From Verrucomicrobiaceae bacterium (lineage in GTDB: Bacteria > Verrucomicrobiota > Verrucomicrobiia > Verrucomicrobiales > Akkermansiaceae), in assembly GCA_027484055.1 (NCBI GenBank), contig JAIXQH010000051.1, positions 186,001 to 250,000 on the forward strand: 64,000 nucleotides of DNA, read 5' to 3'. Positions 17,640-26,433 of the stretch are shown here, one piece after another. A program made the translations under genes and the position numbers. The notes beneath the pieces were generated by a model that worked only from the letters and a program-made list of their open reading frames with translations, did no database searches and was not told the DNA's origin. Every line of letters begins with the position of its first letter. Position 1 is the stretch's first letter.

Positions 17640-18179
17640 ATGAATCTTTCCAGTACTTATCTCAACCAAATCACCGATCCGCTCACCTCGACCGTGTCCT
17701 CTCCCAAGCTCGATCTGATCCAGCAAACTTGGAACCACATCGCGCAGCGCTATCTCGACCGCATCGCATCGAACCGGATTTTAGCCGGACGGGTCCGGGC
17801 GATCCGTCTGCTGGCGGTCCACGACGCGATCCAGTCGGTGATCGATCCTGGCAACGGCCATATTTATAAGGACATTTCCGAAGGTTCCAGTATTGAGGCG
17901 GCCTATGCGGCGGCGGTTAAGGCTTCGCATGACGTGCTGGCTCAAGTTTTTAGCGATTCCTCGGACCGCGAGGATCTTGCGGATCTGTTGGAGGAAAGCC
18001 TCGCGCTCATCGGCAAGGAGGACGAGAAGGCGGCGGGGCTCTTCACGGGAGCGGAAAGCGCCCGTAGCTACATCCGGAGTTTCATTCCGCTGCTTATCAA
18101 TTTCCGTGCGCCGAAGCGCCAACCGATCCGCGTGGCCCACAAGCTCGCGCTGTCATCCGGCGGCGGCGGATTCTGGTGA
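17640..18179 (+). CDS. Short protein resembling the N-terminal part of vanadium-haloperoxidase/PAP2-like proteins
   Basis: The 179-residue protein is read from ATG 17640; the frame is open upstream, but that part looks non-coding. The pattern TWNHIAQRYLDRIAS, then RVRAIRLLAVHDAIQSVI, then IEAAYAAAVKASHDVLAQVF resembles the all-helical N-terminal half of bacterial vanadium-dependent haloperoxidase-like proteins. The C-terminal half with the phosphate/vanadate-binding Arg and His residues is absent. The reading frame ends in SSGGGGFW directly before repeat sequence. It could be a truncated gene or a stand-alone small protein. The family resemblance is by eye only. Confidence 0.4.
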   Translation: MNLSSTYLNQITDPLTSTVSSPKLDLIQQTWNHIAQRYLDRIASNRILAGRVRAIRLLAVHDAIQSVIDPGNGHIYKDISEGSSIEAAYAAAVKASHDVLAQVFSDSSDREDLADLLEESLALIGKEDEKAAGLFTGAESARSYIRSFIPLLINFRAPKRQPIRVAHKLALSSGGGGFW

Positions 18180-18237
18180 TGGGAAACAAAAAGAATCTGG
18201 AGGGCCGTGTCGCACAACGCAACTTTGCGGCAGGCTC

Positions 18238-18582
18238 TTCTTTCTGCCTCTCACCCGCCTTGATGCCTCAGGCTTTCAGCGTTTGGTTAGACGGAGACGC
18301 GAATTGGAGAAAGCGATAGGAACCACAACTCGGATCTGGGTGATTCTGCCAGCTCAGGGTGCTTTTGGCTTCGGGACAAGGGAGAGGAATGACTGAGGCC
18401 ATGTTTTTGTGCCCTGCAAGTCTGACACCAGAGCCCCCGCCCCCGGTAAAGGCCGGAGAATTTGAATGAGGAAAGCAGGAAGACAGGAAAAAATTTCTGA
18501 TACAGCTCTTTATTCCTGCCTTCCTCATTAAAAAAGCAGAAGAAGACAGAGTATGAATAAAGCCGGTAACCTCGCCGGATGG
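18238..18582. repeat. Intergenic repeat family, copy A
   Basis: The segment 18329-18582 is highly similar, in the same orientation, to 21721-21976. Shared marks are GGCCATGTTTTTGTG, CCCCCGCCCCCGGTAAAGGC, GAATGAGGAAAGCAGGAA with its near-inverted partner TTCCTGCCTTCCTCATT, and AGCCGGTAACCTCGCCGGAT. A short upstream match (TTCTTTCTGCCTCTCACCCG, from 18238) is also shared with copy B. The rest of the 18180-18773 gap holds nothing I recognise. Confidence 0.85.
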
Positions 18583-18773
18583 ATCAAGAAAAGACATTGA
18601 AGATGTTCGGCCCTAACCCCATTACTAATAAAAGGCCGGAGTTAACTATTTTTTGATCATTTGTGTCCGTCCTAATTTTGTAAAAAAGCCTGGTTTTTTG
18701 GAACGGCCATCTCGTTGTTAGGTCAATTTCCAAAGAAATCCCGCGTCGTGAATAATCCTAAACCTCGCTTGTT

Positions 18774-21359
18774 TTATGGGTTGTGGGTCAATTGGATCAT
18801 GGCGCAGCCTCGGTGAAGTGGGACTTTGATTGAGCCGTCAGTGGGGTCGATCGTTAGCGGAATGGGCGTTTCCCGGCCAGGCAGGAGCGCGCTGGCTTTG
18901 AGCGGTCCTGCGGCTGCGAGTTTGCACGGCGTGATAACGGCTTCGGTCCGATCACCACCGAAAGTGACAGGGATGATATAACCATTCGGCACTTCAAAGA
19001 GGTTCACTCTCACGCCGGGCGTGGTGGTCTCGACCGCGCGTGGAGCAAGCACCCATTTCCTTCCTTTCAGGGCCTTGAGCAGTTGACCATAGTCTTGGTA
19101 AAGTTGGTCGGCTGCTGGCTCTGGTTCGATGCAGTGGTTGTTATGCGGATAGGGCGCGGTGGGAAAGCACCCCATGTAGAGATGCCGCTGCATGAAGGAG
19201 TCGGGGTCGGGTTCCTGAAGTGTTTGATTGTAAGTCCATGCGACCACCGGCTTGCGAAGGCCCAGCAAGGCGGACGCGTTGAGCGCATTCCCATGGTTTC
19301 CAAATTCGGTGAAAATCCCGTCCAGCTCGCGGCAAAGCTCTAGCCGCATGGTCATCATATTGCTAAAAATCACCTTGTCCGCTGCGTGCATCTTGGGCCC
19401 GAGTTTCTCCATCAAGGTCAACCATGAGCGGAAGAGGCTGCGTCCTGGCTTGTCTCCTAACCACGTCACTCCGTCGTCGGCCTTCGGGTTGTAATACCGA
19501 AGCCAGTCGGTGCGGTCGATGCAGATTCCCTCCATATCGGGCAGCATCTGGAGGTGGCGCTCCGCTTGTTCCAGCAGGAAATTTAGATAGTCTGGATCTG
19601 CCGGATCGACCACGCGGGCACGGTAGCAGGTGAAAATCCGTGGGTCGAAGGCGGCGTTCGGCAGCTTTGTTTGGAGGAAAGCGACCGGGTCTTTCCACAG
19701 ATCTGGCGCGTCAGCAGGCAGCACGGCCTTGCGGCCGTTCATGTTTTTTCCGAACTCGGTGACGTTGAAATACGCCAGCACCGCGAAGCCATCTTGCTTC
19801 ATGGTCCGGGCGTAATCGTTCATTTTCCCGCAAGAACTGAGCGGACCCTTATACGCTGCGGACGGCTCGTCACCGGAACGCTCCCAAGTCACCGCCGGAT
19901 CACTCACCGGCGGCAGAAACATGCCCATGTAGGGGAAATCGTCAGAGAGCTTCCAATTGAAACCGAAGCCCATGCGCTTGAATTTCTCGACGTCGATCGG
20001 TTCCTCCCCAGCGGAATACGCGCCGCAACCAGCGAGTTGGTCGGCCTTGGCATTGGGTGGATTGAAATGGTGCGGGAACGATTGAGTGAGAAAACGGAGT
20101 CCACCGCGCCATGACGCCTCGTGAGGCACTAGGTAGAGCGAAAAGCTACGGGTTTTCCCTTCGCCTAAGCGATGCTTGCCGCGTGAAAAGCGAATCTGCC
20201 CGGATCGAGAAACCGCTAAATCCACATCCAGCAACACATCGTCCGGGGAAAGAACGACGCTCAAGCCGGCATCCCGTGAAGAGTCCAGTACCGTCAGTAT
20301 AGGCAAGGCGATGTAGTCACCACCAGACGGCACATTCTGAGCGACATTTCCATAATGCCAACTCCGGTTGACGAAGGGGGTGGAAACAAGTGGGTCGTTC
20401 CACACGCTACTCACTGCCGCCTTGCCCGCTTGGACCAACGCGGCCTGTGCGGCTGCCAACTGGGTGCCGGTCTGGTCTGGCGAACCCCAGGCGGACCAGA
20501 TTTGCTTTTCCGAAGGGCGGCTGCATTCGATCCAACTCTGAATCGGTGCGGTCCAAGGAGCACCATCGGCCGTGATTTCTGTCTCCCAGCGGATGCAACC
20601 GGGAGCCGGGGAAAAGGTCTCCGTCACCTCACAGGAGCGGCCATGGCCATCGGTCAACGTGCGTTTGACACGCAGCCCACCACCAGGAAGGCGGCTGGAT
20701 TCTGCCGCCGTGGATTCGCGAAATCCAGGCAAACTGGTTCGTGCCCCGTCGAGCCAGGCCTGCGGTTGTTCCAAAGTGCCGCCGGCGACCAGCGTGCCGT
20801 TTGGGTCGATCCCCAGCACCAGCCCGCCGCCGCCAGAGCTCACCACGGCGTTGCCCGGCTCACGACGAACCAACGTGGCGTCCGCCCAATTTGCGTGATC
20901 GCAGTCTTTTCCGTCACCTGCATCCGTGACCAGTAACTGCAATTCCTGAACACCGGATAGGGGAACATCGACCCGCTTTACCGCGTCGCCCATGCGCATG
21001 ACGCCACTGTCGTAAAGCACTCGCCCGTCTCCCTTGACCTGGAAACTGACGCTAGCCTTGGAGCCTTCTGGGCGATCCTTCAAGTGATCATCCACACCGA
21101 CCCACGCCGTGAACGCTTGGAAACCTCCGCCCGTCTGGTAGGTGATCGCGCTCGGCGCATGAGTGCCTAATCCCTTATTAAAAACCCTGCCAGCGATGGA
21201 AAGTGGACTGCCAGCGATGGATTTCCCAGTTTGAAGGGAGCCGAATCCTTGGAGAACCGACTCCGGAAGACGATCATCGAGCGGGACGCTTAACTCCGCA
21301 GCACTGGTAAACTGACCGATGCCTAGCAAGAGGGTGATTGATAGATTTCGAGAATTCAT
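18774..21359 (-). CDS. Secreted NPCBM-domain glycoside hydrolase-like protein
   Basis: The 861-residue protein has a signal peptide (hydrophobic residues 7-20, cleavage probably after TSAA). An NPCBM carbohydrate-binding domain follows at about residues 28-165, with the typical NKGLGTHAPSAITY, FTAWVGVDD and VLYDSGVMR pieces. The rest looks like a beta-sandwich followed by a TIM-barrel hydrolase: GFGFNWKLSDDFPYMGMF, then GICIDRTDWLRYY, in which the Asp pair could be catalytic, then FTEFGNHGNAL. The C-terminal part (MIQLTHNP end) is sandwich-like. NPCBM enzymes commonly act on alpha-galactosides or related glycans. Exact GH family and substrate are not resolved. It is monocistronic and lies between direct repeat copies A and B. 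Confidence 0.75.
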   Translation of the reverse strand: MNSRNLSITLLLGIGQFTSAAELSVPLDDRLPESVLQGFGSLQTGKSIAGSPLSIAGRVFNKGLGTHAPSAITYQTGGGFQAFTAWVGVDDHLKDRPEGSKASVSFQVKGDGRVLYDSGVMRMGDAVKRVDVPLSGVQELQLLVTDAGDGKDCDHANWADATLVRREPGNAVVSSGGGGLVLGIDPNGTLVAGGTLEQPQAWLDGARTSLPGFRESTAAESSRLPGGGLRVKRTLTDGHGRSCEVTETFSPAPGCIRWETEITADGAPWTAPIQSWIECSRPSEKQIWSAWGSPDQTGTQLAAAQAALVQAGKAAVSSVWNDPLVSTPFVNRSWHYGNVAQNVPSGGDYIALPILTVLDSSRDAGLSVVLSPDDVLLDVDLAVSRSGQIRFSRGKHRLGEGKTRSFSLYLVPHEASWRGGLRFLTQSFPHHFNPPNAKADQLAGCGAYSAGEEPIDVEKFKRMGFGFNWKLSDDFPYMGMFLPPVSDPAVTWERSGDEPSAAYKGPLSSCGKMNDYARTMKQDGFAVLAYFNVTEFGKNMNGRKAVLPADAPDLWKDPVAFLQTKLPNAAFDPRIFTCYRARVVDPADPDYLNFLLEQAERHLQMLPDMEGICIDRTDWLRYYNPKADDGVTWLGDKPGRSLFRSWLTLMEKLGPKMHAADKVIFSNMMTMRLELCRELDGIFTEFGNHGNALNASALLGLRKPVVAWTYNQTLQEPDPDSFMQRHLYMGCFPTAPYPHNNHCIEPEPAADQLYQDYGQLLKALKGRKWVLAPRAVETTTPGVRVNLFEVPNGYIIPVTFGGDRTEAVITPCKLAAAGPLKASALLPGRETPIPLTIDPTDGSIKVPLHRGCAMIQLTHNP

Positions 21360-21597
21360 CCGATGGGTATTTTGTATTGAACGACGAAGGGCTTACTCGA
21401 TTCCGAAAGTAGCCCCCACGGGTGGTGATGGGTGGGTAGGTTAAGGAAAACGCAATACAGCCTGCCAACCTTTCGGCGACCCCCTCCCGTGTTTAAGGGG
21501 GATGGAAGCCATATCAAGCGCTGCCTGACCTAACGTCTCTGAGGTCGATTCCCGCAACGGAAAAAGATGAATCGGCGCGGCCTCTCGCTGGGGATTC

Positions 21598-21976
21598 TTC
21601 TTTCTGCATCTCACCCGCAGCGTTGGACACAGATGAAAGATCGGATAAGAAATGGATTTCTGGGCCGTCACTTCATCCTCTCCATCTTGGTTCATCCCAT
21701 TCATCCGTGGTTCAAGTCCAACTCAGGGCTGGGCGAGTCTGCCAACTCGGGGTGCCTCTGGTTTCGGGATACAGGGGAGAAAGGACTGGAGCCATGTTTT
21801 TGTGACCTGCGGGTCTGACACCAGGGACCCCCGCCCCCGGTAAAGGCCGGAGAAATTGAATGAGGAAAGCAGGAAAAGATTTCCGATACAGCTCTTCCTT
21901 CCTGTATTCCTGCCTTCCTCATTAAAAAAGCAGAAGAAGACAGAGTATGAATAAAGCCGGTAACCTCGCCGGATGG
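21598..21976. repeat. Intergenic repeat family, copy B
   Basis: This is the longest copy seen. It shares TTCTTTCTGCATCTCACCCG with copy A, CATCCCATTCATC and CAGGGCTGGGCGAGTCTGCC with copy C, and the whole 21721-21976 block with copy A. A hairpin is formed by AATGAGGAAAGCAGGAA and TTCCTGCCTTCCTCATT. No open frame here looks like a gene. The remainder of 21360-22180 shows nothing recognisable. Confidence 0.85.
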
Positions 21977-22180
21977 TCACGTATGACGTGTTCGATCATC
22001 TTTTTTGTGAAAGTGCGATCACCAGAAACTGTCTCCGCTCCTTCATTACGGTCACGTAGACTGGGAAAGATCTAGCACCCGTGACTCTTCCAGAAACTAC
22101 GCATCCACGATTGCCAGTTTCATCGTTAAATGTGGTGGCTCGGCGCCGCTAGACTCAAAGGGCGAAGCGGACGAGGGAGC

Positions 22181-22690
22181 TTATCCGCCGTTGCCCCCCA
22201 CGACCTGTTCGGTATTCTGTAGTTTGAATGCCTTGGCGATGTCGGCTCGGACGCCATCGATTCTTCCATCATAAAAAGGGCCATTGAGTCCCGTCACGAC
22301 AAGACTCCCGCCGTCACCGCTGGAACAGTGATGGCCGAAATAGGTGTCTATCCTTCCGGAGCTATCTAGCAGTATGATGGTGCCACCACGGACCCACCCA
22401 TGACTGGCAGTAGCGTAATAGACAAGCCACGTGCCATCGAGATCGTCCTCGACGATCCCCTCCATTCTGACGTAGCCTTGCGGGAGAAGGCTCGCATCTT
22501 TGGTACGGTAAAAATTCCGAAACTTCAGCGTGATCGCATCGGCTTCTTGAAATGAGCCTTCACCTTTGGGAGCGGGATCGAAGATGGGACGATTAAATAT
22601 CGCCACTGCTGGGCCGGCAAATCCAAGCACTAAGGCCGAGAGAGAAAACAGTGCAATTCTGGCCGCCCGAGATGATTTAGTTATCTCCAT
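22181..22690 (-). CDS. Hypothetical membrane-anchored or secreted protein
   Basis: The 169-residue protein is read from ATG 22690. A basic start (MEITKSSRAARIA) and a hydrophobic stretch (LFSLSALVLGFAGPAVAIF, about residues 14-32) form a signal peptide or anchor. The mature part contains TLKFRNFYRTKDASLL and a Gly/Asp-rich C-terminus ending VVGGNGG. I recognise no family. It lies upstream of nothing co-oriented except across repeat B, and it follows the zinc-ribbon gene on the same strand by 114 bases, so the two may be co-transcribed. Confidence 0.5.
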   Translation of the reverse strand: MEITKSSRAARIALFSLSALVLGFAGPAVAIFNRPIFDPAPKGEGSFQEADAITLKFRNFYRTKDASLLPQGYVRMEGIVEDDLDGTWLVYYATASHGWVRGGTIILLDSSGRIDTYFGHHCSSGDGGSLVVTGLNGPFYDGRIDGVRADIAKAFKLQNTEQVVGGNGG

Positions 22691-22804
22691 GTTTTTACCG
22701 AACGTTTGATGTGCGCCCACCGGCGCGATTGAAAGGTAAATGAATTGAAATTGAAAAGATTATGGCCGGTTGGTGCGTCACGACTTGTTGGGGCTCTTAC
22801 TCTT

Positions 22805-23158
22805 TTATTCTGACGTATCCAGCTTGAGGCCACATCCGGGACAGTGGCTCCAATTCTGGCCTTGTGAATATTCGGTGTCCTCAATCTCCCAGTTGTATCC
22901 GCACTTCGGGCACGATGGACGATGTCTCGCAAAGATCAACGATACGAACAGTCCCAATACTGGCGATGCCACGGCAGCCAGAAGGATGGAATTACCGGCT
23001 TGAGAGGAGTCAACAAAGATCATCCAGGTTAATGCAACAAGCAGGCAAACGAGAAATGAACCGAGGAGAATCCAGTTGCGGCGGTCGCGCATCTGGACTG
23101 CAAGCCTGCGCTGCTGCTCCACGGCAGAAGCTAGTTTTGGTTGGTCAGGATGGTTCAT
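22805..23158 (-). CDS. Small membrane protein with C-terminal zinc ribbon
   Basis: The 117-residue protein has a basic, coiled N-terminus (ASAVEQQRRLAVQMRDRRN), two membrane helices (about residues 29-50 and 57-76), and a C-terminal zinc ribbon with CPKC (about residue 84) and CPGC (about residue 107). This layout is common in small inner-membrane proteins of unknown role. Start ATG 23158 gives a hydrophilic cytoplasmic N-terminus. The gene product on the same strand downstream is the signal-peptide protein at 22181. No functional assignment is possible. Confidence 0.65.
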   Translation of the reverse strand: MNHPDQPKLASAVEQQRRLAVQMRDRRNWILLGSFLVCLLVALTWMIFVDSSQAGNSILLAAVASPVLGLFVSLIFARHRPSCPKCGYNWEIEDTEYSQGQNWSHCPGCGLKLDTSE

Positions 23159-23365
23159 TTCTTTGCCCCAACAGAGTAATTAGTTCTGTTTTTGAATGGC
23201 CGGAAAAAGAGAACTGGTCGAGAATTTTTTGAAAGGGGTAAGTTTAATCAACTAAACGAGAGTCATTTACCCATGTAATTTTACGCGGTTTATGACTTCA
23301 CAGTGTGACGCACCTTTTTGCTGCGAGGTGCGATATGCCCGAAAGGACTTCTCGCGAGTGCCTTT

Positions 23366-23494
23366 ACTTCATCCTCTTCATATTGGCTCATCCCATTCAT
23401 CTATGGTTCCACTCCAATTCGGGTCTGGGTGAGTCTGCCAGACTCAGGGTGCCTTTGGTTTCGGGATAAGTGGGAGAAAGGACTGCGGCCATGC
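23366..23494. repeat. Intergenic repeat family, copy C (partial)
   Basis: The segment shares CATCCCATTCATC, GGTCTGGGTGAGTCTGCCAG and GGTTTCGGGATAAGTGGGAG with copies A and B. It ends at GCGGCCATGCTTGG, where the similarity stops inside the esterase gene. The 23444-23494 part is read as the last 17 codons and the stop of that gene. Confidence 0.8.
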
Positions 23495-24322
23495 TTGGCC
23501 GGGGCCGGTTGAGACCCCTACGTGAAAGGCTCCGTGTCCGCCAGTTGGGACGATGAACTTCGTCACGGTGCCGCCCTGTTTCTTGAGGGCTTCGGCGATT
23601 TCTAGGGCAAAGCTCGTGGGGGCGATCTTGTCATCCTCGGCGCTGGCGATGAAAACGGGGGGAGGATTGGCTTTCATGGGGAAGGCGGTGGCCGCTTTTT
23701 GATAGGGCCACGGACACATCAGGGCGACGAAGTCGGGGCGGCTTGATTCGCGTGCCAGTGGGTCGGTGCTGGAGGGATTCCCCGTGTCGAAATTTCCCAA
23801 GAGATTCATGCAGACGGTGCCGCCAGCGGAGTAGCCTTGCACTCCGACGCGCTTGGGATCGATCCCCCATTCGTTGGCGTGGGAGCGGATGAGTCGCAGC
23901 GCTTGGATGCAGTCAGCAAGGGAGTCTTTGGCGGGGTCATTTTTGCCATATTTCGTCCGGTACTTGAGGCCGATGATGACGACTCCCTTATCATTGAAAA
24001 GATCCACTACATTCCTAACATGCAAGCCCATGGCCAAATGGCCAAAGCCGCCGCCGGGGCAGATCATGAGGGCTGGGCGATGGGGTTCCGGGTGTTTGGG
24101 GAGATAGACCCACAATTCGGGAACGGATACCGATTTGAGGCTCAGCCTTTCGTCGCTCGTTTCTTTCGGTTGAGGGAGGACCAAGCCGGGAGCATCACCG
24201 GGCCAGAGCCGGAGAGTGACGTCGGGTTGAGGGGGGATCTTGGATGCTTGGGTCTTCACTTCCTCCGCCAAACAAGTTCCGCAAGATGCCAAGAGGGCGA
24301 ATGTCATCACGATTTTTCTCAT
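23444..24322 (-). CDS. Secreted alpha/beta-hydrolase, acetyl-xylan-esterase/lipase-like
   Basis: The 292-residue protein from ATG 24322 has a signal peptide (residues 1-19, hydrophobic FALLASCGTCLAE; a lipobox-like Cys is possible). The alpha/beta-hydrolase fold is clear: ICPGGGFGHLA forms the oxyanion loop, GVQGYSAGG carries the nucleophile Ser (about residue 162), SAEDDKIAP the acid, and GGHGAFHV the His. This pattern fits the exported xylan-esterase or BD-FAE-like group that deacetylates plant or algal polysaccharides. The last 17 residues (AWPQSFLPLIPKPKAP) and the stop codon come from repeat copy C, so the native C-terminus has been replaced. The triad remains intact. Confidence 0.82.
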   Translation of the reverse strand: MRKIVMTFALLASCGTCLAEEVKTQASKIPPQPDVTLRLWPGDAPGLVLPQPKETSDERLSLKSVSVPELWVYLPKHPEPHRPALMICPGGGFGHLAMGLHVRNVVDLFNDKGVVIIGLKYRTKYGKNDPAKDSLADCIQALRLIRSHANEWGIDPKRVGVQGYSAGGTVCMNLLGNFDTGNPSSTDPLARESSRPDFVALMCPWPYQKAATAFPMKANPPPVFIASAEDDKIAPTSFALEIAEALKKQGGTVTKFIVPTGGHGAFHVGVSTGPGQAWPQSFLPLIPKPKAP

Positions 24323-24487
24323 CGCTAATCTACCCGGGTTTAGCGGGAGTTTTATCGGAATGGGGATCATTTCTTCAACGTGCAGTTTCCTGCGGTTTTG
24401 GGACGTCGCCGAGGGCGTGGTCGAGGCCGAAATGTTCCTTCTGGACAAGGTGAAATCTTGGCACGCGAGTGGCTAAGTGGGCGGAAC

Positions 24488-25045
24488 ATGAGTATCAATC
24501 CAAGACTTTTTTCCTTCGTCGGAGGGGCTGAGGGCCCGTGGAGGTCGGTGGAGTCTCGCGCGATCCGTGGTGAGTCACTTGCTGAGATTAAGCGGTTGCA
24601 GATCGTGCCGGGCGAGGTGGTGGTGCCTGAGGCGAAATGGGTTCTACAAGGCGTGACCAGTAACGAGCGCTACGTCACCCGCCCAGAAAAGGATCTGCTT
24701 GTGGCGAAACAAGAAGGCTTGAACCGGCCGGAGGCGACTCGCGCGGTGCTGATCCCAATTCAAAAAAGCCCGGCCTGGTGGGCGCTGACTCAGGATGAGC
24801 GGCGGGAGATTTTCGAGACTCAGTCGCAGCACACCCGCATCGGGTTGGAGTATTTACCGGCGGTTGCGCGGAAGCTGCATCATTGCCGGGACCTCACGGG
24901 GGAGCAGCCGTTTGATTTTTTGACTTGGTTTGAATTCGCCCCTGAGGCGACGCCCGCATACGACAAGCTACTCGCACGGCTGCGGGCGTCGGTGGAGTGG
25001 AGCTACGTGGAGCGGGAAGTGGAGATCCGCTTGGTCCGGGAATGA
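24488..25045 (+). CDS. Chlorite dismutase family protein (Cld/HemQ-like)
   Basis: The 185-residue protein is read from ATG 24488, with a GGAAC just upstream. SPAWWALTQDERREIFETQS, HTRIGLEYLPAVARKLHHC and FDFLTWFEFAPE fit the chlorite dismutase fold. The His in KLHH occupies the place of the proximal haem ligand in KLYH of known members. The protein is shorter than HemQ or pentameric chlorite dismutases, nearer to the small Cld class. Function is open: haem-dependent chlorite or peroxide chemistry, or none. It stands alone and converges on the efflux operon with five bases between stops. Confidence 0.75.
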   Translation: MSINPRLFSFVGGAEGPWRSVESRAIRGESLAEIKRLQIVPGEVVVPEAKWVLQGVTSNERYVTRPEKDLLVAKQEGLNRPEATRAVLIPIQKSPAWWALTQDERREIFETQSQHTRIGLEYLPAVARKLHHCRDLTGEQPFDFLTWFEFAPEATPAYDKLLARLRASVEWSYVEREVEIRLVRE

Positions 25046-25050
25046 GTGGC

Positions 25051-26433
25051 TCAAGCGCCGCCGCCGAGGGCTTTGTAGAGATTGATGCGGTTGAGAGCGC
25101 GGGAAAGGCGGAGCTGGATGAGGGTCTGGCGGGTGCTGTAGAGATCGAGCGTGGCGGTGAGGGCTTCCAAGTAGCTGTCCACGCCTTTGGTGTAGCGGGC
25201 GGTGGCGAGGTCGGTGCGCTTTTGCTGCGCGGCGACGAGGCTCTCGGTGGCGGCGATGCGTTCAGCGAGACCGCCGCGCGCGGCGAGAGCGTCTGCGACC
25301 TCGCGGAAGGCGGTCTGGATGGCTTTTTCGTAGCGGGCGATCTCGGTGGTTTTACGAATTTCCGCTACGTCGAGATTGGCGCGGTTTCTGCCGCCGTCGA
25401 AGATGGGAAGGCGGATCTCGGGGGAAAACTGCCAGATATTGCTGCCCGCGCCGAGGAGATGGGAGAGGTCGCGGCTAGAGCTGCCGACGTCTGAGGTGAG
25501 AGAGATTCTTGGGAAAAAGGCGGCACGGGCCGCACCGATATTGGCATTCGCCGCGCGGAGTTGATGCTCGGCTTCACGGATGTCCGGGCGGCGGAGGAGC
25601 AGGCTGGAGGGGCTGCCGGCTTTCACCTCCGCGAGGATGGCTTGGTCGAGCGGACGGGCGCTGGGTAGATTCGCAGGCAGCGAACCCCCGGCGAGAAAGA
25701 CGAGGGAGTTGTGGATTTCCAAAAGTCTCTGACGGACAGCGGCGAGATCCGCCCGTGCGGTTTGGCGTTGCACATCCATGGCGCTGAGGTCGAGCTCGGA
25801 GACGGTGCCGGAATCGAAGCGCTGCTTCATGAGCCCGTAGGCGAGGTCGAAGCCGTCGTAGGTCTGCTGGGAAAGCGCGGCTTGTTCTTGGAGGGCGCGC
25901 TCGGTGAGGTATTGGCTCGCGACTTCTGCGACGAGCGAGATCTGCGCACTGAGCCGAGCGGAGTCGGTGGCGAAGTAGCTTGCGAGGGCGGCACCATTCA
26001 GGCTGCGCACGCGACCGAAGAGATCGAGCTCGTAGGAGACGAGTCCCACGGAAGCGGCGTAGGCGGTGAAATTGAGATTGGAGTCGTTGAAGCCGGGCGC
26101 ACCGAGCCCGCGTTGGCGATTGCTCGAGCCGGTGAGATTGAGCGTGGGGAAAAGCTGACTGCGGGAAATGCTGTATTGGGCCCGGGATTGCTCGACATTG
26201 AGGGTGGCGATGCGGAGGTCGCGATTGTTGGCGAGTGCGCCCTCGACGATTTTCCGCAGGCGTGGGTCGGTGAAAAGTTTCTGCCAAGCGATGTCGGCCG
26301 AGACCTGGCCTGCGGTGTCGCCGGGGAACTGATCCGCCACGGGCGAGGTGAGCGTGCCAAGTGGCGGCACGAAGGAGCAGCCAGCCGTGAGGGCGGCGAG
26401 GACGAGGGGGGCGGCGAACGAGGATTTACGCAT
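25051..26433 (-). CDS. Outer-membrane efflux lipoprotein (OprM/NodT family)
   Basis: A 460-residue outer-membrane channel of the TolC/OprM type. A lipobox ends ALTAGC (Cys about residue 19), then two repeats of the OEP domain follow, with DIAWQKLFTDPRLRKIVEGA and LRIATLNVEQSRAQY in the first half and SLLLRRPDIREAEHQLRAAN plus NIGAARAAFFPRISL in the second. It would form the trimeric exit duct of the pump. Its start overlaps the RND transporter gene by eight bases, in the order MFP, RND, OMF, so it is the last gene of the operon. Confidence 0.95.
   Translation of the reverse strand: MRKSSFAAPLVLAALTAGCSFVPPLGTLTSPVADQFPGDTAGQVSADIAWQKLFTDPRLRKIVEGALANNRDLRIATLNVEQSRAQYSISRSQLFPTLNLTGSSNRQRGLGAPGFNDSNLNFTAYAASVGLVSYELDLFGRVRSLNGAALASYFATDSARLSAQISLVAEVASQYLTERALQEQAALSQQTYDGFDLAYGLMKQRFDSGTVSELDLSAMDVQRQTARADLAAVRQRLLEIHNSLVFLAGGSLPANLPSARPLDQAILAEVKAGSPSSLLLRRPDIREAEHQLRAANANIGAARAAFFPRISLTSDVGSSSRDLSHLLGAGSNIWQFSPEIRLPIFDGGRNRANLDVAEIRKTTEIARYEKAIQTAFREVADALAARGGLAERIAATESLVAAQQKRTDLATARYTKGVDSYLEALTATLDLYSTRQTLIQLRLSRALNRINLYKALGGGA

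Noticed and set aside
18420-18580. Possible CRISPR or tandem array because of GAGGAAAGCAGGAA-type sequences
   Set aside because: There are only two inverted arms per copy, no regular spacing and no cas genes; it is part of a dispersed intergenic repeat.
18268-18597. 109-codon minus-strand frame within repeat copy A
   Set aside because: The frame is broken in copy B and the composition is that of the repeat, not of a gene.
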